DNA from: a virus
Strand: one strand, 5' to 3'
IMG/VR virus record: IMGVR_UViG_3300002460_000109
Coordinates: 9,153-33,526 of that record
Length of the DNA stretch: 24,374 nt
Shown: positions 11,085 through 19,379 of the stretch, in pieces
Layout: each line of letters starts with the position of its first letter
How positions within the stretch are numbered: position 1 is the first letter of the stretch
Notes under the pieces: generated by a model
Told to the model about the DNA's origin: nothing
Databases searched by the model: none
Seen by the model: only the letters and a program-made list of their open reading frames with translations
Position numbers and translations under genes: made by a program

Positions 11085-11951
11085 ATGTCCGTTGCTAATA
11101 CCATCACGTATTTGACGAGCTTTGAAGACGTGTTGCAAGACCGTCTCCATCATCCGACTACGTTTAAGGAGATGTGCGATATCATTGTCACCAATGAACG
11201 CGTCATCTCGAGTTCGTACATGAGTACAACTCCCGCTGTGCAGACTGTTACCCGTGGTACGGGTGCTATCCCACAGACGTTCGCAGAAACCGCCGATACG
11301 CTTACCATTTCGACAGGCCGTGACCTTGGTTTGGTCGTGGACTTTGCTGACGAAGCACAGTCGCCGTGGACTACTGGCGTTGAGCTCTTTGACCGCATTG
11401 GTGCGTTATTGAATGAGTTTATCGAAGCGAATGTGCTAGCACAGCACGCTTCTTGGACTGATTTCGACAACGCTTCCATCGGAGGCGCGGCAGGAAACAT
11501 CACTGTTTCCGCATCGAACATTGACGACATTATCCGTGGCGTGAAGCGGGAGATCCGCGAGGCCAACGGTCAGTCGTTGATGAACAAGAACGGTGTCGGC
11601 TTTGTGTGGCGTGCCGCAGACTTTGAACTCCTCGAAGCGTTTGTCCAGGCGAACGGTTTCATGAGTGCTGATAAAGCTCTCAAGGAGGGAACGGTCGAAG
11701 GACTCCGCTATATGGGCGCAGACCACATGTGGTCGAACGATCACACGGCAAACCATGTGTTTGCTGGCGTGAAGAAGATTCAGCGTCTCGGTATCTTGAA
11801 GAAACTCTATGGAAAAGCGTTTGTTCAGGAACTCCCCGGTTCGGATTCCAATTCGTTCCATTCGGGTACGCTCTACTACTCTCGTGTTGATATTGGACAT
11901 TTGACTCCTACGGCTCACGCAGGTCTCGTGTTCGATGTCGGTGTAGCGTAG
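11085..11951 (+). CDS. Major capsid protein
   Basis: 288 residues, directly after the scaffold. It has the composition of HK97-type coat proteins. There is a helical N-arm ('TSFEDVLQDRLHHPTTFKEM') and 'TRGTGAIPQTFAETADTLTI' like an E-loop or P-domain strand. A long spine-like helix ('DDIIRGVKREIREANGQSL') and beta strands that include 'GFVWRAADFELLEAFVQANG' and 'GTLYYSRVDIGHLTPTAHAG' follow. It builds the icosahedral shell. No N-terminal delta domain is visible, in keeping with a separate scaffold. No SD lies before ATG 11085. Downstream is an SD-sequestering hairpin. Confidence 0.75.
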   Translation: MSVANTITYLTSFEDVLQDRLHHPTTFKEMCDIIVTNERVISSSYMSTTPAVQTVTRGTGAIPQTFAETADTLTISTGRDLGLVVDFADEAQSPWTTGVELFDRIGALLNEFIEANVLAQHASWTDFDNASIGGAAGNITVSASNIDDIIRGVKREIREANGQSLMNKNGVGFVWRAADFELLEAFVQANGFMSADKALKEGTVEGLRYMGADHMWSNDHTANHVFAGVKKIQRLGILKKLYGKAFVQELPGSDSNSFHSGTLYYSRVDIGHLTPTAHAGLVFDVGVA

Positions 11952-11964
11952 TTTTCCATCTTTG

Positions 11965-12013
11965 CTCCTTAACCCTGCGGATTATCCCGCACAACATACA
12001 AAGAGTTAAGGAG
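11965..12013 (+). promoter_or_regulatory. Hairpin that buries the Shine-Dalgarno of the connector leader ORF
   Basis: CTCCTTAAC (11965-11973) and GTTAAGGAG (12005-12013) pair perfectly over 9 bp. The inner TGCGG-ATTATC-CCGCA (11976-11991) forms a second hairpin. The 3' arm contains AAGGAG, the strongest SD in this part of the window, 6 nt before ATG 12020. Folding would block ribosome entry to the connector gene after the highly expressed capsid gene. Confidence 0.65.
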
Positions 12014-12019
12014 TGAGAT

Positions 12020-12046
12020 ATGGCAAATTACCAGATAACAAAATAG
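12020..12046 (+). CDS. Eight-residue mini-ORF ahead of the connector gene
   Basis: ATG 12020 follows AAGGAG at ideal spacing and encodes MANYQITK before an amber TAG (12044-12046). The connector ATG at 12050 is in the same frame, so read-through of the TAG would fuse the two. It could be a leader peptide for re-initiation, or the true start of the connector with programmed amber read-through or a fresh nonsense mutation. Confidence 0.45.
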   Translation: MANYQITK

Positions 12047-12049
12047 GCA

Positions 12050-12799
12050 ATGCAGTACTCAGACACAACAAATAAAAATGGGATATTGCAAGTGTGCGAG
12101 TCTCTTTCCTTTCTTGGTGATGCGGCGATAACAGGAGATTCAACACTGAAAGCGCAATTCACCAACTACATCAACATTGCCATTGGTGAGATTCGCCAGC
12201 ATTTGCTGAAAGTAGACCGAAACTGGAAGGCCGATGATTATAACTACACCAATGTCCCCGACGCGCCTATCTCTTTTGTTGCCTCACAGTTTGACTATGA
12301 GCTTCCCGTCGCCGCTACGGGGAATAACCTCGCGACACTTCTTCGGGTAAATCATGTGTACTATGTAAGCGGAACGGAGAGAATCTACCTTGACCCCATC
12401 GACAGGCGTGAACAGTACAACTCTACGGCCACAGGTACTCCTACGGCGTACTACTTCGACGGTAAAAGCATCTGGTTTGATATTGCCCCCAGTGCGGAGT
12501 TCATCACCAGCGTCGCATCATTTCATGTGGACTTCTCTCGCCTCGATGATCCGTTCGTTGTCGCAGATACTTCACAGCAACCTGGCTTCATCGGAACATA
12601 CCATCATCTCATTGCTTATAAAGCCTGTTCCCTCTACCTGCTCGGCTCAAAGCCTGACCTTGCTTTGCGTTATTCAACAGGCAATATGGATAATCCGGGA
12701 ATGTTTGAATCAGGCATAAAAGAACTGCAATCCGCGTATTCACGGATGAACGGCGACAAGCGACACGTTATGAGACCGAAACTCACCCCGCATATATGA
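12050..12799 (+). CDS. Head-tail connector / adaptor-like virion protein
   Basis: 249 residues from ATG 12050, which has no SD of its own and follows the mini-ORF by 3 nt. 'LKAQFTNYINIAIGEIRQHLLKV' is the helical start typical of adaptor or gp4/gp11-like connectors. The strand-rich core follows ('SQFDYELPVAATGNNLATLL', 'VNHVYYVSGTERIYLDPIDR', 'TPTAYYFDGKSIWFDIAPSA'). A helical end ('YHHLIAYKACSLYLLGSKPD') completes a layout seen in neck proteins of short-tailed phages. The slot after the capsid gene agrees. It probably docks under the portal. Exact family not confirmed. It ends in an ATGA overlap. Confidence 0.6.
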   Translation: MQYSDTTNKNGILQVCESLSFLGDAAITGDSTLKAQFTNYINIAIGEIRQHLLKVDRNWKADDYNYTNVPDAPISFVASQFDYELPVAATGNNLATLLRVNHVYYVSGTERIYLDPIDRREQYNSTATGTPTAYYFDGKSIWFDIAPSAEFITSVASFHVDFSRLDDPFVVADTSQQPGFIGTYHHLIAYKACSLYLLGSKPDLALRYSTGNMDNPGMFESGIKELQSAYSRMNGDKRHVMRPKLTPHI

Positions 12800-12993
12800 C
12801 GTATTACACGCTCCCATCACGGCAGGGCAATTCATACTCACTTCCAAACCAAAACACAGGCAATTTACTCAAAGAAGATGGAGATATGTTACTACTAGAA
12901 AACGGAGATGGAATACTTATTGAAAATCCTACGAACAATCCAAACCTGACCGCACGCTCGTCGAGTTCTTATACGTTACCAGCACGAAATTAG
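12796..12993 (+). CDS. Small virion-associated repeat protein, 65 aa
   Basis: Coupled by ATGA overlap. A YTLP/YSLP motif occurs three times ('TYYTLPSRQ', 'SYSLPNQN', 'SYTLPARN'). The middle is 'DGDMLLLENGDGILIENP', a phrase often met in small phage virion proteins. The repeated motif at both ends suggests a short beta-repeat or a linear docking segment. No enzymatic role is expected. Confidence 0.55.
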   Translation: MTYYTLPSRQGNSYSLPNQNTGNLLKEDGDMLLLENGDGILIENPTNNPNLTARSSSSYTLPARN

Positions 12994-12994
12994 T

Positions 12995-14152
12995 ATGCTT
13001 AAAAAAACCTTTTTCACAATCATCATCCTCGCAGTTCTTGGTGGTTTCTACTGGCAGAACGCACAGATCAGAGAACTTGCTGACCAAGTAGGGAGACTGA
13101 CTGCATTAGGTGCAAATCAGGCTATTTCTGCCCTTACCGCCCTCACCTCCCCCGACGACGCCGACACGCTCGCTATCGTGGACAACGGCGTTTCTCCTGC
13201 AACCACGAAGAAAATCACTTGGGCAAACGCCACCTCTTCACTCCAAACATGGTATGACGGACGCTATTCACTCATTGCCGGAAGTGCGAGCATAGTAACA
13301 GTTGGCGCACTAACATCAGGCTCCCTCGGAGCAGGATTTACCGCTGTTCCCGTGTCTTTAGGTGGCACAGGCACAACCTCACCAGCGCAATATCGCGTGC
13401 TCTTTGGTAATGCGGGAAGTGGAATAACGATGGCCACATCAACGGGAACATCAGGGATGTTTCTCACCTCTTGTGGAGCGAATTGTTTCCCTCAATGGAC
13501 GACATCTGCCATAGACCAAGCGGCGAATTATACTTGGACGGGATCGCACACTTTCCCCGCGACAGTGGCCAATCCACTTACCTTAAATGGACTCGCCTAT
13601 AATTTCTTTGGCACTCGTGCCGCCTCTTCAACAGTTCTCACGGAGGATGGCTCGGGCAATCTGCGCTTTCTTCCTGTCCAATCTCAAGTGCTCTATGCAA
13701 GCAATGTGAAAGTTTCTACGACAGACAATAGTGCAACAACGACATTTACTACTGTGGTGATTCCTGCAAACACGCTCACGACAAGCAACATGCTACGCAT
13801 CACGGCAAACATAACGAGTGAGAGTGTGAGCTCTGAAAACGATGTTGATTATCAGTTCGGCAATGGCGTCTCCACATCGACCATCTTCTCCACAGAAGGA
13901 GGAAGCACTATGCGTAATCAGTCCATTGCCACGATAGTCGCAACCTCAACGACAGGACAACACACTCATCAGACCCACGGGACTAACGGCAATGGCGCAA
14001 GCGTAGATGCCACACTGACCATGAAAGGTTCTTACGTCACCACGTACTACTCCACCGCTGCACCACTATACATCGCCTTCCGTGGTCGCCCGATAGATTC
14101 CGGCAATCTCGCTGGTTACGAAAGCATCCTTGTTGAACTATTAGGCAGATAG
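12995..14152 (+). CDS. Fibre-like protein with N-terminal membrane signal
   Basis: 385 residues. Residues 5-22 ('TFFTIIILAVLGGFYW') are a signal-anchor, followed by a short coiled coil ('NAQIRELADQVGRLTALGAN'). 'DDADTLAIVDNGVSPATTKK' with 'ITWANATSSLQTWYD' is a phrase common in phage tail-fibre and tail-spike shafts. The rest is Ser/Thr/Gly-rich beta ('LGGTGTTSPAQYRVLFGNAG') with a His-rich 'GQHTHQTHGTNGNG' near the C-terminus. Fibres recognise the host surface. The membrane signal is odd for a virion protein and suggests export or membrane docking. It begins 1 nt after the previous stop, without SD. Confidence 0.65.
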   Translation: MLKKTFFTIIILAVLGGFYWQNAQIRELADQVGRLTALGANQAISALTALTSPDDADTLAIVDNGVSPATTKKITWANATSSLQTWYDGRYSLIAGSASIVTVGALTSGSLGAGFTAVPVSLGGTGTTSPAQYRVLFGNAGSGITMATSTGTSGMFLTSCGANCFPQWTTSAIDQAANYTWTGSHTFPATVANPLTLNGLAYNFFGTRAASSTVLTEDGSGNLRFLPVQSQVLYASNVKVSTTDNSATTTFTTVVIPANTLTTSNMLRITANITSESVSSENDVDYQFGNGVSTSTIFSTEGGSTMRNQSIATIVATSTTGQHTHQTHGTNGNGASVDATLTMKGSYVTTYYSTAAPLYIAFRGRPIDSGNLAGYESILVELLGR

Positions 14153-14185
14153 ACACTTAATCATTGAAACAATAGGAAACTAAAC

Positions 14186-14215
14186 ATGCAGAAACCCATC
14201 GTCTATGACAAATAA
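14186..14215 (+). CDS. Nine-residue mini-ORF overlapping the next gene start
   Basis: AGGA lies 8 nt before ATG 14186, which encodes MQKPIVYDK and stops 11 nt inside the next gene in another frame. The larger gene (14205) has no SD, so this may be a coupling leader, like the one at 12020. Chance cannot be excluded. Confidence 0.25.
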   Translation: MQKPIVYDK

Positions 14216-15725
14216 AATCATCACACGCCAAGTACGAGACATGAATCAAGGTATCCAGCCCAATATCTACAAAGATGGGCTAGCTCGTATTGAGCACTTT
14301 GACTTGGTTTCAGGCCAAGCACGGCCGTATCACCCGCTTACACTTTCGACGACAAATGGACTGAGTGGTACATCTCTGGCAACACTTGCTTTGCTCAAAT
14401 TAACCGCTGTTTCAGGTACAATTTACGGCGTAGGAGTAGATAATTCCACACCTACTTATGGAGCTATCTACTCGTGGGATGCAACGAATGAGTGGCAAAC
14501 TAAACTGACGTTTGGTGCGACATCGGCACCTAATGCTTTGTTCTTTTCGCATAAAGGAGTACTCTATGGGCTTCGCAATTCACAGTATGTCTATTCAATA
14601 CATACCGACGGAACACTTTATGTAGCATCACACACTGACCTCACTTCCGTTTCTTCTTTTGCCGACGCATTCACTCATTCAAAAGACGGGTGTACTTATT
14701 TTGCAACTGACAACAAAATACATAAACTTAGCACTGCCGCTGATGGTACGGCGGGAACAGGTTACTCTTTGGTCCTCACACTCCCTAATACAAATTTTGT
14801 CATCACCTCAATCGCTGAGCAGGGAAACTTTATAAATATCTGTGGCTATGACTCAACGACACGAATCTCGTCGTCCCTGAAGTGGGACAGAGATACTTCT
14901 GTTACAGATATTACAGAATCGTATATTCTTGGGCCGGAACGTGTCTATCACAACGCCACACTTGGAGGACGAACGTTCTTTGTACAAATGCGCCTCGATC
15001 AGACGAATACCACATTCGCCGAACAACCCATTCTCGTCATAAAGTACTTGAGTGGCGATGTGCCAGAGATAATCTTGGAACTTCCCATGAAAACAGGCGT
15101 ACTTGAGGCGGGAGGGCTTTTGATGGGTAAATTTGTCGCTAATGACAGACTATACTTCGCTGGATATGTTCGGTTACTCGGTGAATCAGCCTCGACATGG
15201 AGATGTTTTGTACTTGATAAGGATGGTAAACTCTCAATCGCTCAGAATATCGGAGTGGATACGGGGACTGTCGCTATAACAGGTGTCCATGTAGAAGGAC
15301 AAGGTTTTTGGTTCACCGCAGGCGCAGATGGTGCATGGAGTAACGGTGCGAGTAACAACACGGCATACGGTACGACTTCGATCATCGAGACAACAAAGGT
15401 GCGTTCAGATGATTTAGCAAAAAATGTCTCTTTCAAAGGGATGATACTTTCTTGTGAGCCACTTCCCACAGCAGGACAAATAGTTATTGCCGCACGGAAG
15501 AACTCTAGTGAATTGAAAGTTACACCCGACGCGACGTGGACAACTCTAAAAACTTTTACCACTGACGATGATGTGAAACTTGGTCTTCCTTCTGCCGTAG
15601 CAAAAAATGCGCTATCACTCGCAAATGTCAAAGAGTTCCAGCTTAGAGTGGAGTCGACTGGAGGAGCCGTGGTTACTGGGCTTCAGTACGCTTATGAGGA
15701 AAATGACGCAGAAAGCTATGGATGA
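14205..15725 (+). CDS. Beta-propeller-like virion protein (tail nozzle or fibre base)
   Basis: 506 residues with no signal peptide. The N-terminus 'RQVRDMNQGIQPNIYKDGLA' and 'RIEHFDLVSGQARPYHPL' resembles virion proteins that wrap the tail tip. The body is a run of repeating blades with 'YGVGVDN...GAIYSWDATNEWQ', 'GVLYGLRNSQYVYSI', 'CTYFATDNKIHKLS', 'FINICGYDS' and 'GRTFFVQMRLDQ', as in a beta-propeller. The C-terminal jelly-roll-like part ('IVIAARKNSSELKVTPDATW') could bind a receptor. In short-tailed phages a propeller nozzle follows the adaptor, which fits this order. No exact family is recognised. Confidence 0.6.
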   Translation: MTNKIITRQVRDMNQGIQPNIYKDGLARIEHFDLVSGQARPYHPLTLSTTNGLSGTSLATLALLKLTAVSGTIYGVGVDNSTPTYGAIYSWDATNEWQTKLTFGATSAPNALFFSHKGVLYGLRNSQYVYSIHTDGTLYVASHTDLTSVSSFADAFTHSKDGCTYFATDNKIHKLSTAADGTAGTGYSLVLTLPNTNFVITSIAEQGNFINICGYDSTTRISSSLKWDRDTSVTDITESYILGPERVYHNATLGGRTFFVQMRLDQTNTTFAEQPILVIKYLSGDVPEIILELPMKTGVLEAGGLLMGKFVANDRLYFAGYVRLLGESASTWRCFVLDKDGKLSIAQNIGVDTGTVAITGVHVEGQGFWFTAGADGAWSNGASNNTAYGTTSIIETTKVRSDDLAKNVSFKGMILSCEPLPTAGQIVIAARKNSSELKVTPDATWTTLKTFTTDDDVKLGLPSAVAKNALSLANVKEFQLRVESTGGAVVTGLQYAYEENDAESYG

Positions 15726-16023
15726 GCAACAAATTAGAGCAATAATCCGTGATGAAATGGCAAAAGGAAAGTTTCTCATTTCTCGACCCGCACAGATACT
15801 CGACGGTAACGATATTGTCATTGGTCAAACTTTGGGTACTCGTTTGGGAACTGCCGCTTCACAGAAACTTGCGTTCTATGGAAAGACACCAATCATTCAG
15901 CAATCGGGAGTTTCTACGCCAACAGCACCAAGCGTAGGTTACGTTCAGGCCGAAGCCGCAAGTGCAAAAACTGCCATTGATGCTTTAATCGCCATCGTTA
16001 AGAATATCGGAATCACGATTTAA
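15718..16023 (+). CDS. Small virion / fibre-associated protein, 101 aa
   Basis: ATG 15718 overlaps the upstream TGA by 8 nt; ATG 15703 is in frame and would add five residues. A helical start ('DEQQIRAIIRDEMAKGK') leads to 'GTRLGTAASQKLAFYGKTPI' and 'IQQSGVSTPTAPS', a phrase frequent in phage fibre and head-decoration proteins. A final helix ('AKTAIDALIAIVKNIGITI') may trimerise. Terminal position in the operon, directly before the next promoter, suggests an accessory virion part. Confidence 0.6.
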   Translation: MDEQQIRAIIRDEMAKGKFLISRPAQILDGNDIVIGQTLGTRLGTAASQKLAFYGKTPIIQQSGVSTPTAPSVGYVQAEAASAKTAIDALIAIVKNIGITI

Positions 16024-16030
16024 TAATTTA

Positions 16031-16039
16031 TGGTATAAT
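16031..16039 (+). promoter_or_regulatory. Extended -10 promoter (TGGTATAAT), leaderless
   Basis: TATAAT at 16034-16039 with TGG. The predicted start (7 nt on) is exactly ATG 16046. It launches the last transcription unit of the window. Confidence 0.7.
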
Positions 16040-16045
16040 TAGAAC

Positions 16046-17920
16046 ATGCCGACAGCAACTCCCGTAGACTACACAAAAAGAGCGATTGATGTGAACCCAG
16101 AACCAACCTTTGCCCAGCAACAACAGGCGGCTGGTATTCAACTTGCTGCGCCTGTTTCCACTATCACCCCGCAGTCTCTCACTCCTGCGGTTGCGGCTAC
16201 TCCAACTATTGCGTCTGAAACACCTGTGCCAAGCATTACTGGCGGACAAGCGACAATCGACGCAAACATAAAAACCCTCACACCCGAAGTTACGCCAGAT
16301 TCGTCCACGTCATTGTTTGACAAATACATAAAAGAGTTACAAGGAACCGAACAGCCCTCAGCGCAATCTCTCTATGGCTCTCTGGAGTCACAATCAGGTA
16401 TCAGTGGCTTCCAAACAGGCGCAAATGAAGCCGCACAAGCAGAAAGTGTCGCTCAACAGGAATTTGACGCAATTAACGCGCAAATCGCAGGATTAAATGC
16501 CGAAGCACAAGGAGTTCCCATCCAAACACAAGAAAATATCGCAGCAGGGGGAGCTAACGTAACAAAAGCAGGTGTTGCACCACAAAACACCGCCGCACTC
16601 CGAAATATCGCCCTACGTGCCATTCCCCTTCAATATCAAGGACTCATGGCACAAGCAAAACTCGCTGGCGCACAGAGAAAAACTGCTCTTGCTCAAAGTA
16701 TCTTAACCCAAGCACAGAATCATCTCGACAAGATATTTGGCTTTCAACTTGCGGACGCAAATAACAAATATGACGCACGCATAAAGAACATCGATGCGGC
16801 GTATGCGTTTGCGGACAAGCAAGACCAGAACAGGCTCGCTGACAAGAAAGCCACACTTGCCTCGAACAACTCGCAGTACAACGCTTTCATTCAGGACATT
16901 CGTAATAGCACGGACAAGGCAACGGCTAATTTCCAGCCAGACATTGCGATAAAGATTGCTCAACTTGCTGGCACGATCGATCCTGCATCAAAAACTTTCA
17001 TGCAAGATTTCAAAAAGGTGAACGACCAACTTTCTGTGTTAACGGGACAACTTGTCCAGCAAGGAAAGTACACGATAGGCGAAGATGCGGCTGGGAACAA
17101 AGTGGAGTATCAACTTGGGCCACAAGGGAATGTTATTTCGTCGAGGGTGTTGTCGAGTAAGGGTGATGGGAATGATGTAAATGTCCCTACTGGCTCAACT
17201 CCAGAGTTAAAAAATCTTTCCCAGACAGCCGGACTTATTTCAGGATTTTCCAGCGATAAAGCGAGGGCTTCATTTATGAAGTCTGTTAATCCGCTTATTC
17301 AACAAGGAAACTCGAAGGCACTTGCTGAAAAAATTATTGGACAAACTCTTGCAAACATTCCTGATGCTGACACACGGAAACGCACGATAGGAGGATTTAC
17401 CATTGCTCAAAGTCTTTCTCGACTAAGTGGATTATTGAACGAATACGAAAACGCTGGTGGTGAGACAGGCTTTTTCAGTGGAAATATCCAGAAACTTTAT
17501 GAAAAGGTTGGGCAAGTTGGCGATCCAGCCCTTGCGGGACTTGGAGTGCAGATTCTTAATACCCTTGATGTTTTGGCTCGTTCCCGTACTGGTGCCGTCA
17601 TTACTGAAAGCGAGGAGGAATTATACAATCGCATGTTGCCAAGCACTGACAAGGTTGGAGAACTGAACACGGTCGTTAGCGATAGCCTTCGTGAGTCTTT
17701 GATGTTTGACGTTGCAAGCCAACTGCGCTTTAACATCACCGAAGATGGCTACAATCAAGTAAAAAATGCCTTGCCCGATGTGTTCAATCCCACAACAAAA
17801 GATTTCATGACTGACGAAGAAATGACAAAACTAGAAGAAGGGCAACAATCAGTTATTCCCCCGATCAAAACCGAACCAGCCAGTTTCTTTGATAAGTTCT
17901 TAAAAGTCTTTGGCTTCTAA
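16046..17920 (+). CDS. Large putative internal virion protein, 624 aa
   Basis: The N-terminal ~85 residues are Pro/Thr/Ala/Gln-rich and disordered. Residues ~90-290 are long helices with Ala/Gln heptads ('ANEAAQAESVAQQEFDAINA', 'QYQGLMAQAKLAGAQRKTAL', 'DARIKNIDAAYAFADKQDQN'), giving a coiled-coil rod. A charged C-terminal half has a helical domain ('GGFTIAQSLSRLSGLLNEYE', 'GVQILNTLDVLARSRTGAVI', 'ESEEELYNRMLP'). No family is recognised. Size, composition and pairing with the Gly-zipper protein downstream suggest an ejection (core) protein of a short-tailed phage; a tape measure is less likely as it lacks membrane segments. It is first in its operon with a leaderless start. Confidence 0.55.
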   Translation: MPTATPVDYTKRAIDVNPEPTFAQQQQAAGIQLAAPVSTITPQSLTPAVAATPTIASETPVPSITGGQATIDANIKTLTPEVTPDSSTSLFDKYIKELQGTEQPSAQSLYGSLESQSGISGFQTGANEAAQAESVAQQEFDAINAQIAGLNAEAQGVPIQTQENIAAGGANVTKAGVAPQNTAALRNIALRAIPLQYQGLMAQAKLAGAQRKTALAQSILTQAQNHLDKIFGFQLADANNKYDARIKNIDAAYAFADKQDQNRLADKKATLASNNSQYNAFIQDIRNSTDKATANFQPDIAIKIAQLAGTIDPASKTFMQDFKKVNDQLSVLTGQLVQQGKYTIGEDAAGNKVEYQLGPQGNVISSRVLSSKGDGNDVNVPTGSTPELKNLSQTAGLISGFSSDKARASFMKSVNPLIQQGNSKALAEKIIGQTLANIPDADTRKRTIGGFTIAQSLSRLSGLLNEYENAGGETGFFSGNIQKLYEKVGQVGDPALAGLGVQILNTLDVLARSRTGAVITESEEELYNRMLPSTDKVGELNTVVSDSLRESLMFDVASQLRFNITEDGYNQVKNALPDVFNPTTKDFMTDEEMTKLEEGQQSVIPPIKTEPASFFDKFLKVFGF

Positions 17921-17921
17921 C

Positions 17922-19379
17922 ATGGAAACAAAAATTATAAATGGCGAGACATATACCAAGGTGGCTGGCGGTTGGCAGAAACAAAGAAAAGCACCCGTTG
18001 CTCCGCAACGTTCTTTCTTTGAGGAAGCCGTACCTGTTGCTGGCTCTATTGGTGGCGCAGTACTTGGCGGTATTGCTGGTGCACCACTTGGCCCAGCTGG
18101 AGTAGTTGCTGGTGGAATTGCGGGTGCTGGTGTTGGCGGTGCGGCGGGCGAAGCACTGCAACAGAGAATTGAAAAGGGTTATGGGCAACGTGACGAAATG
18201 AACGCTAGTCAAATACTTGGCACTGGCGCAACGTCTGCTGTATTACAAGGAACTGGCGTTGCCGCTCTAAAGGGACTGGGTATGGCAGCAAATGCGGTTC
18301 GCCCTGTTGCCGTTAAAACACTTAAATTTCTTTCTGGTTATGCAGATGATGCAATCGAAGCAGCACTAAAACGCACTCCGGGCGCGGTAGAGACAATGAA
18401 ACAAGGTGAGGTTGCCCTTAATGACATTATCAAACGCTCTGCATCAAAACTTCAAGATTTTGCCAGTGAAGCAGTAAAAGAGTCACGAAAAGCAGTTGCG
18501 GAATTTGATAAACTTTCTGGTGGTGGGGCAGGAAGTGGTGGTGTCCGCAGAGATTTTCTTAAAGAGGGTAGCCAATTTGTGTCTAATACTACAAGGGCAT
18601 TGAGGAGTAAATATAATATCGGAGTATCGTCAAATGGGCTACTTAATTTTGACCGAAGTGTGCTCCCGTCAAACATAGTATCAGGAGGTGACAAGGGTGC
18701 GATTCAATCTGCCTTTGATGCCGTGAGAAACATCACAAAAGATACCTCAGTGAAACAACTCGATGCAGTCACTGAGCGTTTGATCGTGTTAAAAACAAAA
18801 ACCCCAGCAGGTACACCAACGGGCGGGGAAACAAAGCAAATAATTGGAGGAATGATGGATGAGGTACTAAAGTTTGCCGAATCACTCGGTACTTATGGTG
18901 GTAAGGGTTATGCAGACTGGGCAAAATTTGCCAAACAAAACGTTGTCAAGCGTTCGATGATAGATGATATGAAGGAATTGTTCGGTTCTTCAAGAAATTT
19001 ATCACCAAAAGAAGTATCGCAGATTAGTCAAAAATTGCTTAATCTTTATAACACAGGAAAACTTGAAATTAGGGAAGCCGCACAAACTCTTGGGGAAAAG
19101 ATCGGTGAAGATATTACTGGCGGTGCGGCGGGAACAATCGTGAAGACTGGAAAACAAGTAAACACCACAGCGGGCATTCCGACAGCACGAGGACTTATTG
19201 AAAAAGCCGTTGAGGTTCTTCCTCGCACTGGATTAAAAAATTATATTGCTACAGGAAAAATAACAGGAGAGATTGCAAATCATCCAACATTGCTGAAAAT
19301 CTCACAAGCACTTGGAGTTTCCGTTAAGGCATTGCTTCAAGATATTGCCGCGTTAATGGAAGATAAGACTACTCGATGA
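17922..19379 (+). CDS. Glycine-zipper membrane-active virion protein, 485 aa
   Basis: ATG 17922 lies 1 nt after the upstream stop; the in-frame TTG at 17910 is rejected. After 'KIINGETYTKVAGGWQKQ' the stretch about 40-75 ('GSIGGAVLGGIAGAPLGPAG', 'VVAGGIAGAGVGGAAGEALQ') is a Gly/Ala zipper able to insert into or pore a membrane. The remainder is long, basic and helical ('KSEAVKESRK'-type stretches, 'DAVTERLIVLKTKTP', 'EVSQISQKLLNLYN'). Such proteins in phages are typically ejected with DNA and form a channel through the cell envelope. No catalytic motif is seen. The 3' end overlaps two small ORFs, one on the opposite strand. Confidence 0.55.
   Translation: METKIINGETYTKVAGGWQKQRKAPVAPQRSFFEEAVPVAGSIGGAVLGGIAGAPLGPAGVVAGGIAGAGVGGAAGEALQQRIEKGYGQRDEMNASQILGTGATSAVLQGTGVAALKGLGMAANAVRPVAVKTLKFLSGYADDAIEAALKRTPGAVETMKQGEVALNDIIKRSASKLQDFASEAVKESRKAVAEFDKLSGGGAGSGGVRRDFLKEGSQFVSNTTRALRSKYNIGVSSNGLLNFDRSVLPSNIVSGGDKGAIQSAFDAVRNITKDTSVKQLDAVTERLIVLKTKTPAGTPTGGETKQIIGGMMDEVLKFAESLGTYGGKGYADWAKFAKQNVVKRSMIDDMKELFGSSRNLSPKEVSQISQKLLNLYNTGKLEIREAAQTLGEKIGEDITGGAAGTIVKTGKQVNTTAGIPTARGLIEKAVEVLPRTGLKNYIATGKITGEIANHPTLLKISQALGVSVKALLQDIAALMEDKTTR

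Noticed and set aside
12020-12799. Genome-wide amber recoding, suggested by the in-frame TAG at 12044
   Set aside because: TAG closes several genes normally here (9081, 10254, 11034, 11951, 14152), so only a local effect is possible.
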